Assembly (NCBI RefSeq): GCF_023716865.1
Contig: NZ_CP092417.1
Coordinates: 2,396,001-2,460,000 of the forward strand
DNA from: Endozoicomonas sp. SCSIO W0465
Lineage (GTDB): Bacteria > Pseudomonadota > Gammaproteobacteria > Pseudomonadales > Endozoicomonadaceae
Length of the DNA stretch: 64,000 nt
Direction of reading: 5' to 3'
Below the pieces are notes generated by a model. The model worked only from the letters and a program-made list of their open reading frames with translations, had not been told where the DNA came from and ran no database searches. Position 1 is the first letter of the stretch. The number at the start of each line of letters is the position of its first letter. Shown in pieces: positions 27,653 to 37,361 of the stretch. The translations under genes were made by a program, and so were the position numbers.

Positions 27653-29260
27653 GTAACTGTTCAGCACCCCCACATAAATCTGGAATTTTCTGATTTTTAT
27701 ACCATCCTCTTAAGCACCATTTTTCCACAATATTCGCCAGCATGATTCCAGAACTACCCGCAACTATGTCGGCTGAGATTCTCTTGAAAGAGAATGCAGA
27801 GCTGCGGATGAGAGTTGCCTGTCTGGAAGAGCGATGTCGAGAATTGGAAGAAAAGGTTGGCAAGAACAGTCAAAACAGCAGCAAGCCGCCATCGTCTGAT
27901 GGTTATCAAAAACCTTGTAAAAACAGTAATTCTCCAGATCATTCTGACGACCTTTCCGCAGATAAAGGTACCGATCCATCGGATGAAAAACCCAATCCTA
28001 AAAGTCTGAGACAGTCTTCTGGTAATAAAGCCGGTGGAAAGAAAGGGCATCAGGGCACTTGTCTTAAACAGGTCGATATCCCTGACTATATTGAGTACCT
28101 TCCGGTTAAAGAATGCAATAAATGTCAGGCGTCTCTTCTTGATAGTGAGCCGGTCAAATATATTGAACGACAGGTGTTTGAACCAGGGAGACCGGGTGAA
28201 TTTGAAGTAACGGCCCATAGAGCTGAAGTAAAAATCTGCACTTGTGGTTGTCGGAATCAGGCTGAATTCCCGGAAGGTGTTACCGCTGCCGCACAATATG
28301 GCTCAGCCACACAGGCTATGGCCGTCTATCTTAACCAATACCATTTCCTGCCTTTTAAGCGCGTGTCAGAGTATTTTAATACTCTCTATAAAATGAGTGT
28401 AAGTGCAGGCACTGTCGCCAATTTTGTGGCCAGAACCTATGAAAATCTGGCTTCTACTGAAGAGGTTATTCGTGACGCCTTGCGGGAATCGTCTGTTGCC
28501 GGAGCCGATGAAACGGGTATGCGGGCCGAGGGCTCTTTGCACTGGCTACACGTTATGCGGGATGAACAATGGACGCTCTACTACTTGTCTGAAAAGCGAG
28601 GTCGTGAGGCCATGGACACGATGGGCATACTGCTAACATTTGCAGGCGTTCTGGTTCATGATCATTGGAAATCCTATTTTGCATATGCGGCAACTCACGT
28701 ACTTTGCAATGCCCATCACCTGAGGGAGCTTTTGGGTGTTGTTGATAGGGACAGCAATCAACTGGCGTTGCGATTGATGAAGCTACTGAGGCTTTCCTGG
28801 CATTACTGCAAGGGCTTTAAGACCATAGGTATGCTACAGATGCCAAGTGTTGTCTGTGAACGAATCGAGAAGATTTATGACCGGTTGCTTCAGCGGGCTC
28901 TAATGAAAGAAGTCGTCTATATGGAGAAGCAACGAGAGGAGCTTAAGCGCAAGAAAGTCAAGAATACTAAAGCTTACAATCTCTTCAAACGACTCACTGA
29001 GTTCAAGGCTGAGACACTGCGCTTCATGTCAGATTTTACCATTCCCTTCGATAACAATGGCAGTGAGCGGGATGTTCGAATGGCCAAGTTAAAGCAGAAA
29101 ATCTCAGGCTGCTTCAGGAGTGCAGACGGTGGTTCTATGTTTGCACGGATTCGCAGCTATTTGTCGTCTGCCAGAAAACAGGGAATGGACATATATCAAT
29201 CACTTCATAGAGCTGTTCGGAATTACTGTAATATGCCTTTGCTCAGTGCTGAATAGTTAC
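27653..29260 (+). mobile_element. IS66-family element, copy 3 (complete)
   Basis: The element is 1,608 bp, with GTAACTGTTCAGCACCCCC at the left end and GCTGAATAGTTAC at the right. It is flanked by the exact 8-bp duplication ATTTTACC (27645-27652 and 29261-29268). It is inserted antisense into coiled-coil gene A. This copy is the cleanest reference for the element. Confidence 0.98.
27742..29256 (+). CDS. IS66 transposase, intact
   Basis: This 504-aa single-gene transposase has an N-terminal leucine-zipper-like coiled coil (LKENAELRMRVACLEERCRE), a Cys-rich zinc-binding block (CNKCQ...CTCGC), then the DDE domain with Asp in VAGADETGM and Asp in VLVHDHWKSYF, and a Glu in the NNGSERDVRMAKLKQKISG block. 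No separate tnpA or tnpB genes accompany it, as in the ISBst12 subgroup. The stop codon TAG falls inside the terminal inverted repeat. Confidence 0.96.
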   Translation: MIPELPATMSAEILLKENAELRMRVACLEERCRELEEKVGKNSQNSSKPPSSDGYQKPCKNSNSPDHSDDLSADKGTDPSDEKPNPKSLRQSSGNKAGGKKGHQGTCLKQVDIPDYIEYLPVKECNKCQASLLDSEPVKYIERQVFEPGRPGEFEVTAHRAEVKICTCGCRNQAEFPEGVTAAAQYGSATQAMAVYLNQYHFLPFKRVSEYFNTLYKMSVSAGTVANFVARTYENLASTEEVIRDALRESSVAGADETGMRAEGSLHWLHVMRDEQWTLYYLSEKRGREAMDTMGILLTFAGVLVHDHWKSYFAYAATHVLCNAHHLRELLGVVDRDSNQLALRLMKLLRLSWHYCKGFKTIGMLQMPSVVCERIEKIYDRLLQRALMKEVVYMEKQREELKRKKVKNTKAYNLFKRLTEFKAETLRFMSDFTIPFDNNGSERDVRMAKLKQKISGCFRSADGGSMFARIRSYLSSARKQGMDIYQSLHRAVRNYCNMPLLSAE

Positions 29261-30295
29261 ATTTTACCTTTACGCTGTTCTGCAGGGTGGCCCAGTTCAA
29301 AACATTCCAGAGCCCGTTCCTCCAGATCTTCAGACTTAAGTACGTATTCTTTCCAGTAATCATCAAACTCTTTTTTGACAAGAATATCTATCTTCTGATT
29401 AAACTGACTGTTGGCAGCAGTCGTTTGTTGACTATCACTGGTATTATCTCTGTAATGTTGCAGTTTTTCCTGCAATTCATTGATTTGGGAACGAAGCCTT
29501 GCTCGTACAGGGTAACAATGACTACCACTCAATAGTTTTAGCTCCAGTCTTGCTTGCTCCAACAGACTCTCCGCTGCTTCTACCTCTTCTTGCCCTGGTC
29601 GGCCGGAAAAAAGGTCAATAGCAGTGCTTGCTCTATCCAGGAGTCCTCTGACTTTTTTCTGAACAATCTCTACTTTCTGTTCGTCTATTCTCTGCAGCCT
29701 TAAACCCATATTCCGGTGTCTACCCAATAATTCATGTCGTTGCACCCTGTCAGGTACTTTTTTGCATTGGCCTGATGCCTGATCAAGATAACTCCCGCCT
29801 TGTGATGGTTGTTCATTAACGCAGCAGGGATCACCTTCTGAAATGGTATTCAATGCTTCAGCGTTATCCGGGTTTTCGTTATTGTCGTTTACAGGACCAG
29901 AATTTGAGGCGTTTGCTTTTGATACAGAAGCCTGCTCATCTGCTCGCTGATTAGTCAGATTTAACGTTGTCAGCCTGCTTTTCAGCTCTTTTAACATCGC
30001 ACCCTGTTGCTCTTCCATCTTCAACCCGTCAATTGCATTTGAACTGACAGTCCAGTGATCAAACTTTACCGGAGCTGCGCTGGCATGTTCACCCTTATGA
30101 CCGCCTTGGCGTCGAGACTGGGGCACCGCTGCGCTCCGGGCGGGAATGGATGGCACATTCATAGCAAATTGACCCTCGACTCCAAAGTTCAATATCAGAA
30201 TTCAGAGTTTTGCCATATGAGAAAGTTCCAACATTGGATTAGACGATTTGATTATTTTCAAAGAATTCAGATAGCCAATTTTTAAACGACATTTA

Positions 30296-32524
30296 TTATA
30301 TAATGCTGAATAACTTCCGCTTCGCATCCAGCAACAACTTCACAGCCTCACCATGCCGGTTTATGACAGCGATCCTGAGCGGGGTTATCCCTTCCATGGC
30401 CCTATCCTCTTTTTCAACCCGACAAGCACAGTACAGTACTTCCCGGGCTTCTTTGCGCTTTCCATCAGTCAGGAGCGTAAACACAGAGCCCAACAGCGAC
30501 TTGATTATTTTAATACTTCCCAGACTGACTGCAATATACAACGGTGTTGCTCCATCTTCCGCCCGGGTTTTCTTCAGTGTCGTCATAATGGCATAACTCC
30601 TTTTGTCCCCTGGTAATGCTTGCAACGCTTGCATTAACTGTTTCACACTGTTCTTATGCTTGCCCAGAACAGCACTCAAGAGGGGGAAGGCCTGAATCAG
30701 CTGATCCACGACTTCCCCACAGCTGTTATCGACAGGTACTGACAGTGGCTTTCTTTTGAACTGGTCGACCGCGCCTGCCAATGTTCCGAATACAGCAACT
30801 TTTTCAGCTTTCGGGAGGCCATTCACCACATTCATTAATTGCCTCACAACGTCGTGATACTCTGTGAAAGCAGACAGTAACCGGGTAACAATGTTATCGT
30901 GACCCAAAAAAGCGGCAATATAGAGAGGCGTTCTGCCAAATCTGTCTGCCACACTCAGCGCCGCCCTGATAACCATCGGATTTTTCCACTCCGATAGCGC
31001 CTTCAGGGCATTCAGGCATAAGGCTACAACTTCGTCGCATCCGGATTGTGCAGCCAGGAAGGTCAGGGTTTTACCGTCCCGGTCGGCCAAATTCAGGACC
31101 AGCATGACGGCCTCGGACTTTGTGGGCTCCTCCAGTATATTCAGGATGCCCAGTACCTCCGCCAGAACCCCGGGTTGCCCTTCATACGCCGCGTTCAGGA
31201 GCATTATTTTCATTTCCTGACTGGCAATCAACAGCCACATGCACACTTCATGGCCGTTTCCGGTTGCGCAATGCAAGGGCGTCAAACCATCAATATTTTT
31301 TTCATTAATCAGAATACCGGGAGCGCTCAGCAGCGCCTTGACGATCTCTTCATATCCACGTGCGGCCGCAAGGCAAAGAGGCGTCCAGCCATCATGATTC
31401 TTCTTATTAACCAGAATGCCGTGAGCTCTCAGCAGTGCTTTGACGCACTCATCGTGGCCGTTATGGGCAGCGAGACTCAATGGCGTCCAGCCATTATCAT
31501 CCGTCTCATTAACCCTAATGCCGACAGCACTCAGTAACGCCTCGATGCACCTGTTGTAGCCGTTAAGGGCAGCGATGCACAGGGGCGTCATGCCAGCGTT
31601 AATCTTTTCATTGACCCTGACGTCGAGAGCATTCAGTATCGCCACGAGGCACCCGTCGTGGCCGTTATGGGCAGCCAGACTCAACGGTGTCCAGCCATCG
31701 GCATCCTTCTCATTAACCATAATACCGGGAACTCTCAGTAATGCCCTGACGCAATCGCTATGGCCGTTATTTGCAGCAAAGCTCAAGGGCGTCCACCCAC
31801 TGTCGGCCTTGTCATTGACCATAATGCCGGGAGCGTTCAATAACACCTCGACGCACCCGGAGTGGCCGTTACAGGCAGCGAGGCACAAGGGTGAAATGCC
31901 ATTGACAACCTTCGCATTCACCAAAACACCGGGGGCATTCATTAACAACAGTTCCAGGCACTCAATATTGCCCTGTAGCGCAGCCAGATGCAGGGGCGAC
32001 AGGCCATCCATATCGGTACCATTGATATCCATTTCCCCGATAGCGATCAGACGCGACAGCGACTCGATCTCGTGGTTCGTGATGGCCCAGTGCAATGGGT
32101 ATCCGGGCTCGCCTGTTGCTTTTGGCGGTGCTGTTGGATTAACCAGACCAGTGGGCTGAAATGCATTCAGCGGGGCTGACCAGTCATCACGGTTACCGGT
32201 GTCAAAAACAGGGAGTGCTGGCAGAAGACTTTCCGTTTTTGGGTGCTGGCAGATGGATGTCATTTTGTTCCTGTTATCCACTGAGAAAATGGCACTTTCA
32301 GTGTTCACATGTTGCGGTATTTCCCGGCCAAAAGCCTCTGGTGCGGTAACCCTTTGTACATTTCTGGTCAAGATCGATTGGCCGGCATCGTAATTACCCC
32401 ATTCAACAGCCCCGCTTATGACAGGGATGGTTACTGGCCTTAAAGGACTTCCGTCGCCGGTTGAAGCGGTATAGCCTGCACCGGACAAGCTGGCTCGATG
32501 GGAAGTGTAAGGTGGAATATTCAT
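30296..32524 (-). CDS. ankyrin-repeat protein (module 1)
   Basis: From ATG 32524 (MNIPPYTSHRASLSG) this gives 742 aa; an upstream ATG at 32635 adds 37 residues that fit no pattern. A disordered N-terminus of about 140 residues is followed by a run of about nine ankyrin repeats of 33-35 residues, each with a G.TPL.LAA.NGH core, then a longer C-terminal region with further ankyrin-like units (TPLYIAAFLGH, TPLYIAVSLGS). Its C-terminal 140 residues are closely related to the truncated protein at 36580. It precedes coiled-coil gene A. Such proteins are often delivered into host cells by symbionts; no signal peptide is visible. Confidence 0.88.
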   Translation of the reverse strand: MNIPPYTSHRASLSGAGYTASTGDGSPLRPVTIPVISGAVEWGNYDAGQSILTRNVQRVTAPEAFGREIPQHVNTESAIFSVDNRNKMTSICQHPKTESLLPALPVFDTGNRDDWSAPLNAFQPTGLVNPTAPPKATGEPGYPLHWAITNHEIESLSRLIAIGEMDINGTDMDGLSPLHLAALQGNIECLELLLMNAPGVLVNAKVVNGISPLCLAACNGHSGCVEVLLNAPGIMVNDKADSGWTPLSFAANNGHSDCVRALLRVPGIMVNEKDADGWTPLSLAAHNGHDGCLVAILNALDVRVNEKINAGMTPLCIAALNGYNRCIEALLSAVGIRVNETDDNGWTPLSLAAHNGHDECVKALLRAHGILVNKKNHDGWTPLCLAAARGYEEIVKALLSAPGILINEKNIDGLTPLHCATGNGHEVCMWLLIASQEMKIMLLNAAYEGQPGVLAEVLGILNILEEPTKSEAVMLVLNLADRDGKTLTFLAAQSGCDEVVALCLNALKALSEWKNPMVIRAALSVADRFGRTPLYIAAFLGHDNIVTRLLSAFTEYHDVVRQLMNVVNGLPKAEKVAVFGTLAGAVDQFKRKPLSVPVDNSCGEVVDQLIQAFPLLSAVLGKHKNSVKQLMQALQALPGDKRSYAIMTTLKKTRAEDGATPLYIAVSLGSIKIIKSLLGSVFTLLTDGKRKEAREVLYCACRVEKEDRAMEGITPLRIAVINRHGEAVKLLLDAKRKLFSII

Positions 32525-32936
32525 AGGTAGCTTGACAAGCCATGAATAATTTAGTTCAACCCATAACTGTTGGATATTTGATTTATTGCCAATATACGAC
32601 CAATATTCAACAATCTCTGCCCCATCAAAACCCAATGGAAACAGAGCCGTTTTTTTTGCACCACAAAGTCAATCTCACAGCGAAGTGTCCCGGGGAGGGG
32701 AATTCAGGATTGCATACAACCGGATCGTTTTCCCCCGTGCTCCTGGTCTGCCTCCTCTTGCTCCAGCCGATTGATCTGTTTATTCAGAACGTCGATCTGC
32801 GTATCCATATGGTTAATATTATCACTAAGAATCTGATATTCCTTCTTGTAATCGGATTTACCGGCGAATTGTTCGAGTCTCAGTGCTTTTGCGTTTTCTA
32901 ATGATTTATTATAAAAATCCCTGAGATCCTTTATTC

Positions 32937-34463
32937 CTCGACTTTAGAGTTTTAAGAGCACAATAGTTCCGGCGCATAATCTGCTAAAAGCAACCATCCC
33001 CAATGACGAAATTCGAGATGGTTGCCATGCTCACTTCAGATCATCAAGTAATCCTCAGGGAGCTCGCTTCATATACAACCTTTCTTGCTGGAGCGCTATC
33101 ATCAACTGCAGTACCAACGTTCTGCGAACTGCTGTTCGGTTGCATGCTTTCAGCCGACGGCTTTGTTACACAGGCGTTGTTAACAATTGATTTTCATTGT
33201 GTGTGGAGCAGCTACCACCACTGGCTATCTCAGGGCAAGTGGCAATGGAAGAACTTGGCACGCCACTTGATCCGTCTGGTCTGCTCCAAAGCTCCTGAGA
33301 ATCAACCTGTGGTCCTGGGGCTTGATGACTGGGTAATCGAACGGTTTTCCGACAAAGCCCCTGCTTGTCGTACACATCATCAACACAGCAAGAAACGCAA
33401 TCGGCCGACGTACATCTGGGGGCAGTGTTGGGTTTCCCTGGCCATCATATTTGAGCGGGCTGCAGATGAAGTATTTACCGCCATACCGGTGATCTCATTT
33501 CCGACACCAGCTTCAGGTAACACCAGCAAACTGAAAATTGCCGTGGCCATGCTCAGGGTGGTACGCAATGAAGTGAAGGATCGAGTGCTACGCCTGCTAA
33601 CCGATTGCTGGTATATGAACTGGACACTGATAAAGCCAGCTCTGGAAATGAACATAGAAGTTGTTGGTCAGATACCTTCAAATCGGGCCCTCTATGCTTT
33701 GCCGCCAGCACCCACCGTAAAGAAGCGAGGGCGCCCAAAAAAGTACGGCATCAAGATGACGACAGAACAGGTTAAGAAACTGCCGGAAGAAAAAGCAACA
33801 GTATGGATGTACGGCAAATTTCGCAAAATACGTTATCGTACCCTGATCTGTCGCGCCAGATTCCTTAAAGGTCGTGAAGTACGCGTCGTCTGGAGTCGCT
33901 TTGAAAATGACAAAGGTCTGACCGAAAGCAGAATATTCATCTCGACCAATCCGGAACTTGAGGGACTGGAGGTGCTTCGTGCCTATTCCCGGAGATGGCC
34001 GGTAGAGCCAATGTTTCACCAACTCAAACATGCTTTTGGCTGTTGCCATTTATGGCAGCAGAAATTGCGAACACTGCTTCGATGGATGCATTTGAAAATG
34101 GCAGGCTATGCATTATTGCAGTTATTAACCGTTTGTAAAAATCAGGCATGTCTGAATATTTCTCGGATACCCTGGAGAAGCCCGGATACAACCACTGCAG
34201 GCATGATGAAAATTGCTCTTTCAGGAATTATTCCGAGGTTCTCTATTCGCAAGGGCTGGAACAGATATAAGCAAAAATATGAGTTCAATTTTCGCGATCT
34301 GATCGACCAGTTAATACCGGATAATTCAGAAGCAGCATAACTAAAGGCTTTTAGGCAAAAAACGGAAGTAATAACGAACTTGGAAAAACAGTTCACTGAT
34401 TTCGGCTTGCTTCACTATAAAAAGCTGACCGAATTATCGTTTTATACAGACTCTAAAGTCGAG
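32937..34463 (+). mobile_element. 1.5-kb DDE insertion sequence, 14-bp perfect ends
   Basis: The element is 1,527 bp, bounded by CTCGACTTTAGAGT and its exact complement, with the 8-bp target duplication CTTTATTC on both sides (32929-32936 and 34464-34471). It sits antisense in coiled-coil gene B. It is the only copy seen in the window. Confidence 0.95.
33003..34340 (+). CDS. DDE transposase, IS4/IS701-like
   Basis: The protein is 445 aa. The likely catalytic residues are Asp in VLGLDDWVIERFSD, Asp in LLTDCWYMNWTL, and Glu in RRWPVEPMFHQLKHAFG. The fold resembles IS4-superfamily (DDE_5/IS701) transposases, but the 8-bp target duplication is not usual for IS701, so the family is left open. The frame is intact. 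Confidence 0.85.
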   Translation: MTKFEMVAMLTSDHQVILRELASYTTFLAGALSSTAVPTFCELLFGCMLSADGFVTQALLTIDFHCVWSSYHHWLSQGKWQWKNLARHLIRLVCSKAPENQPVVLGLDDWVIERFSDKAPACRTHHQHSKKRNRPTYIWGQCWVSLAIIFERAADEVFTAIPVISFPTPASGNTSKLKIAVAMLRVVRNEVKDRVLRLLTDCWYMNWTLIKPALEMNIEVVGQIPSNRALYALPPAPTVKKRGRPKKYGIKMTTEQVKKLPEEKATVWMYGKFRKIRYRTLICRARFLKGREVRVVWSRFENDKGLTESRIFISTNPELEGLEVLRAYSRRWPVEPMFHQLKHAFGCCHLWQQKLRTLLRWMHLKMAGYALLQLLTVCKNQACLNISRIPWRSPDTTTAGMMKIALSGIIPRFSIRKGWNRYKQKYEFNFRDLIDQLIPDNSEAA

Positions 34464-36579
34464 CTTTATTCTACCCTTACGCTGTTCTCCATGATGGTCC
34501 GGTTCGTAACATTTCAAAACCGATTCCTCCAGATCTTTAGACTTGCGCCCATACTCTTTCCAGTAATCATCAAACGCTTTTTTCAGAGGATCTATCCTAT
34601 TACTAACGTCACTGCTTGTAGCCGCAGTTTGTTGGCTATCGCTGATACTCTCCTTATAGGGTTGCAGTCTTTTATTCAACTCATGGAATTGGCAACGTAG
34701 CCCTATTCTCACAGTGTCATAATGACTGCCGCTCAATGCTTTAAGCTCTATTCTTGCCTGCTCTAACAGCGCTTCCACTTCTGCTACCTCGTCTTGTCCC
34801 TGGTGACCGGGAAAAAGGTCCATGGTAGTGCTCGCTTTATCGAAGAGTTCTTTGACTTTTTTCTGAACAATCTCTCCTTTCTGTTCTGCTATTTTCTGCA
34901 GCCTGAAGCCCATATTCCGGTGTCTACCCAATAATTCATAACGTTGCGCCCTGTCACGTATTGTTTCGCACCGGGCTGCTGCCTCATCAAGATACCCCCT
35001 GGCTTGTGCTGCACGATGTTCATTAAAGCCGTATGGGTCACTTTCTGAAGTGGTAATCAACGCTTCAGCGGCATCCAGGTTTTCGATAATGGCGCTTACA
35101 GGGCCAGAGTTTGACAATACTGTTTTTTTGCTGGTATTGAATAAATCCCTGAGCTGTCTCTGCTGCTCAAGCAATTCGGTCCGCTGTGATCCCGCAGGCT
35201 GGCTATAAATCAAGGTACTTATCTGACTTAACCTCACTTCTTTACGGTTAAAAAAATCCATAATCTGGTCAGTATTGGGCAGCTGCTTGCTGTATTTGAA
35301 ATCATTAAGGTCGGTGGTCAACGCTTCAATATCATTGAGAATACCGAAATACGTTTTCATATCGCCCAGCTGGTGACTGAATGATTCCAGACGCTCCACC
35401 AGTTGCAGGCGCTGTTCCTCGCCGGCAAGCGCCAATTCACCGAAGGCTCTGGATAACCGGGCAATGTCCCGCTCAATCGACTGTATATCCCTGCTGCTGC
35501 TTATATTAGAATCTTCCAGCTGATCCAGACGATGATGAAAATCCTTAACCTGAAGCTCCTCAAATTGCTTGCTGACCGCTCTGAATTTTTCGGAATCTTG
35601 TTTACGCACCAATGATTCTAAATTGTCCAGCTCTGCTTTGATCAACTGCATCTGATTTCGAACATCCGTTATCTTATCATCTGCCCACTGGTCAACAATC
35701 AGTCGTCCAATATGAGCATTCAAATGGGCCAATCTTGTTCCGGCAGATGGAAAAGCATCATAAGAAGACGGTGGAGCGACCGCCACTGTCGCCTGATTAG
35801 TCGTCACAGAAGACAATAGCGATCGTTTGGCAGATGCCGGATCGGGTTGACCGACAGGGAGCCCGCTGCATGCCCGCGAGTCATCGCCTTCCGCCACGAT
35901 TTTGCCATCACCTGCATGGAATCCCTCCCTGGCCCCGGTAATCGGCTCACTGGCAACAGGACCGTTGACTTCATCAAGCAACTGCTGCATCCCTTCCGCG
36001 ATAGAGCTTTCTGATTTTTTCATCAGCGCGCAAAAACCGTGCCCCAGGGGCCGATCCGCAATACCACTGTTTGCTTCAGTCTGAAGCCTGAGGATCAGGC
36101 CAGTCACGATCCTGACCTTTTGCTCCTGGCTGCGCCCCTGACTATCATCCACCGGCAGCCCACAGGCATCAAAGTCTTTTTTCAGGTTACTCAAATTGAA
36201 GGACTTCGCACCTTGCTGGCGCTCTGCCCTTCGGCACATACGCCCGGCCATATTCTCAACCGCCTCACGCCCCATACCTCGTAAGAAACTGTCAATGGTG
36301 CTTAGACCGATAGTCCAGCGATCAAACTTTACCGGGGCTGTGCTGGCACTTCCGCCCTTATGACCGCCATGAAATTGGGGTTGGGACACAGCTGTGCTTT
36401 GGGCAGGCCTTCTTTCGGCAGGCATTGATGGCATATGCATGGCCAGTTTCTTCCCGACTCCAAGGTTCAATATTAGAGTTCAGAGTTTTGCCACAAGACA
36501 AAGTTCCAACACTGGATTAGACGATTTAATTATTGCCGGGGGAGGTTGATAGCCATTTTTTTAATGACTTAAACGACAT

Positions 36580-37361
36580 TTATAAAATACTGAATAACTT
36601 CCGTATCGCCTCCAGTAGCAACGGCACAGCTTCATCATGCAGTTTTTCAGCAGCGATCATAAGCGGGGTTTTCCCAATGGCCCCACCCTCTTCTTCAACC
36701 CGGCAGGCAGAGTACAGCACTTCTCTCGCTTCTTTGCGCTTTCCATCGGTCAGGAGCGTATCCACCGCGCCCAACAACAGCTTTATTACCTCAATATTTC
36801 CCAGCTTGGCTGCAATATACAACGGTGTTGCTCCCTCTGGCCGGGCTTTCTTGAGTACCGCTGTAATGGCAGAACACCCTTTCGCTGCTGGTAATGCTTG
36901 CAACGCCCGCATGAACTGCCCCACGCTTTTGTTATGCCCGCCTGCTACCGCACTCAGGAGTGGGAGGGCCTGAATCAGCTGATTGACAATTTTCCCGTAG
37001 CCCTTAGCCATAGCTACGTTTAGTGGCGATCTATTGCGTGTATCGACTTCGCCTACCAGTGCTCCAAAGACAGCAACTTGTTCTGCTTCCGGGAAGCTTG
37101 CTAACTTATTCAGGATTTGCTCAACAACTTTGCTCTGGCCAGAGCCAGCAGCCACATGAAGCGCTGTTCCCCCGTCGTTGCCGGAGAGAGTCATTACCGT
37201 GGTGACGGCCTGACACCGTTTAGATTCAGGCCAGGTCGCCAGAATTTTCACTATCCGGTCGACAATATCGGTTTGCCCGTTCCGGGCAGCACTCAGGATG
37301 GGGAAAGCCTGCAGAAGTTCCGCCACCTGTTCTTGCCCCTGGTTGGCCACATAACTATATG
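36580..37361 (-). pseudogene. ankyrin-repeat protein (module 2), N-terminus lost to IS66
   Basis: The frame is open right up to the IS66 end at 37362, so the visible 256 residues from a GTG at 37350 are only the C-terminal part. It aligns with the ankyrin protein of module 1 (shared stretches LLTDGKRKEAREVLY, ATPLYIA, EA..KLFSI). The gap to coiled-coil gene B (about 139 bp) resembles the gap between ankyrin 1 and gene A, including common words such as TCCAACA.TGGATTAGACGATTT. Confidence 0.85.

Larger units (their letters stand above)
27416..30162 (-). pseudogene. coiled-coil protein A, interrupted by IS66
   Basis: Two pieces, 30162-29261 and 27644-27416, join in frame once the IS66 at 27653-29260 and one ATTTTACC duplication are removed, giving about 376 aa. 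A TTG ten codons upstream at 30192 is an alternative start. It is a paralogue of protein B (32704-36440): both share the start region (HKG...APVKFD.WT), the block ELLGRHRNMG.RLQ and the C-terminus IKDLRDFY.KSL..AKAL. A lacks about 330 central residues present in B. The sequence is helical and Gln/Glu-rich with predicted coiled coils, no membrane segment and no known family. It follows an ankyrin gene, as B does. Confidence 0.85.
32704..36440 (-). pseudogene. coiled-coil protein B, interrupted by a DDE-type IS
   Basis: Pieces 36440-34464 and 32928-32704 join in frame when the IS at 32937-34463 and one CTTTATTC copy are removed, giving about 733 aa. A TTG at 36470 is an alternative start. The protein is mainly helical: residues about 260-430 contain heptad-like Leu patterns (NMQLIKAELDNLESLVRK type) typical of coiled coils. 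The last 300 residues align with protein A. The broken gene still encodes the first 657 residues plus a short IS-derived tail. Function is unknown. It lies between two ankyrin genes. Confidence 0.83.
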
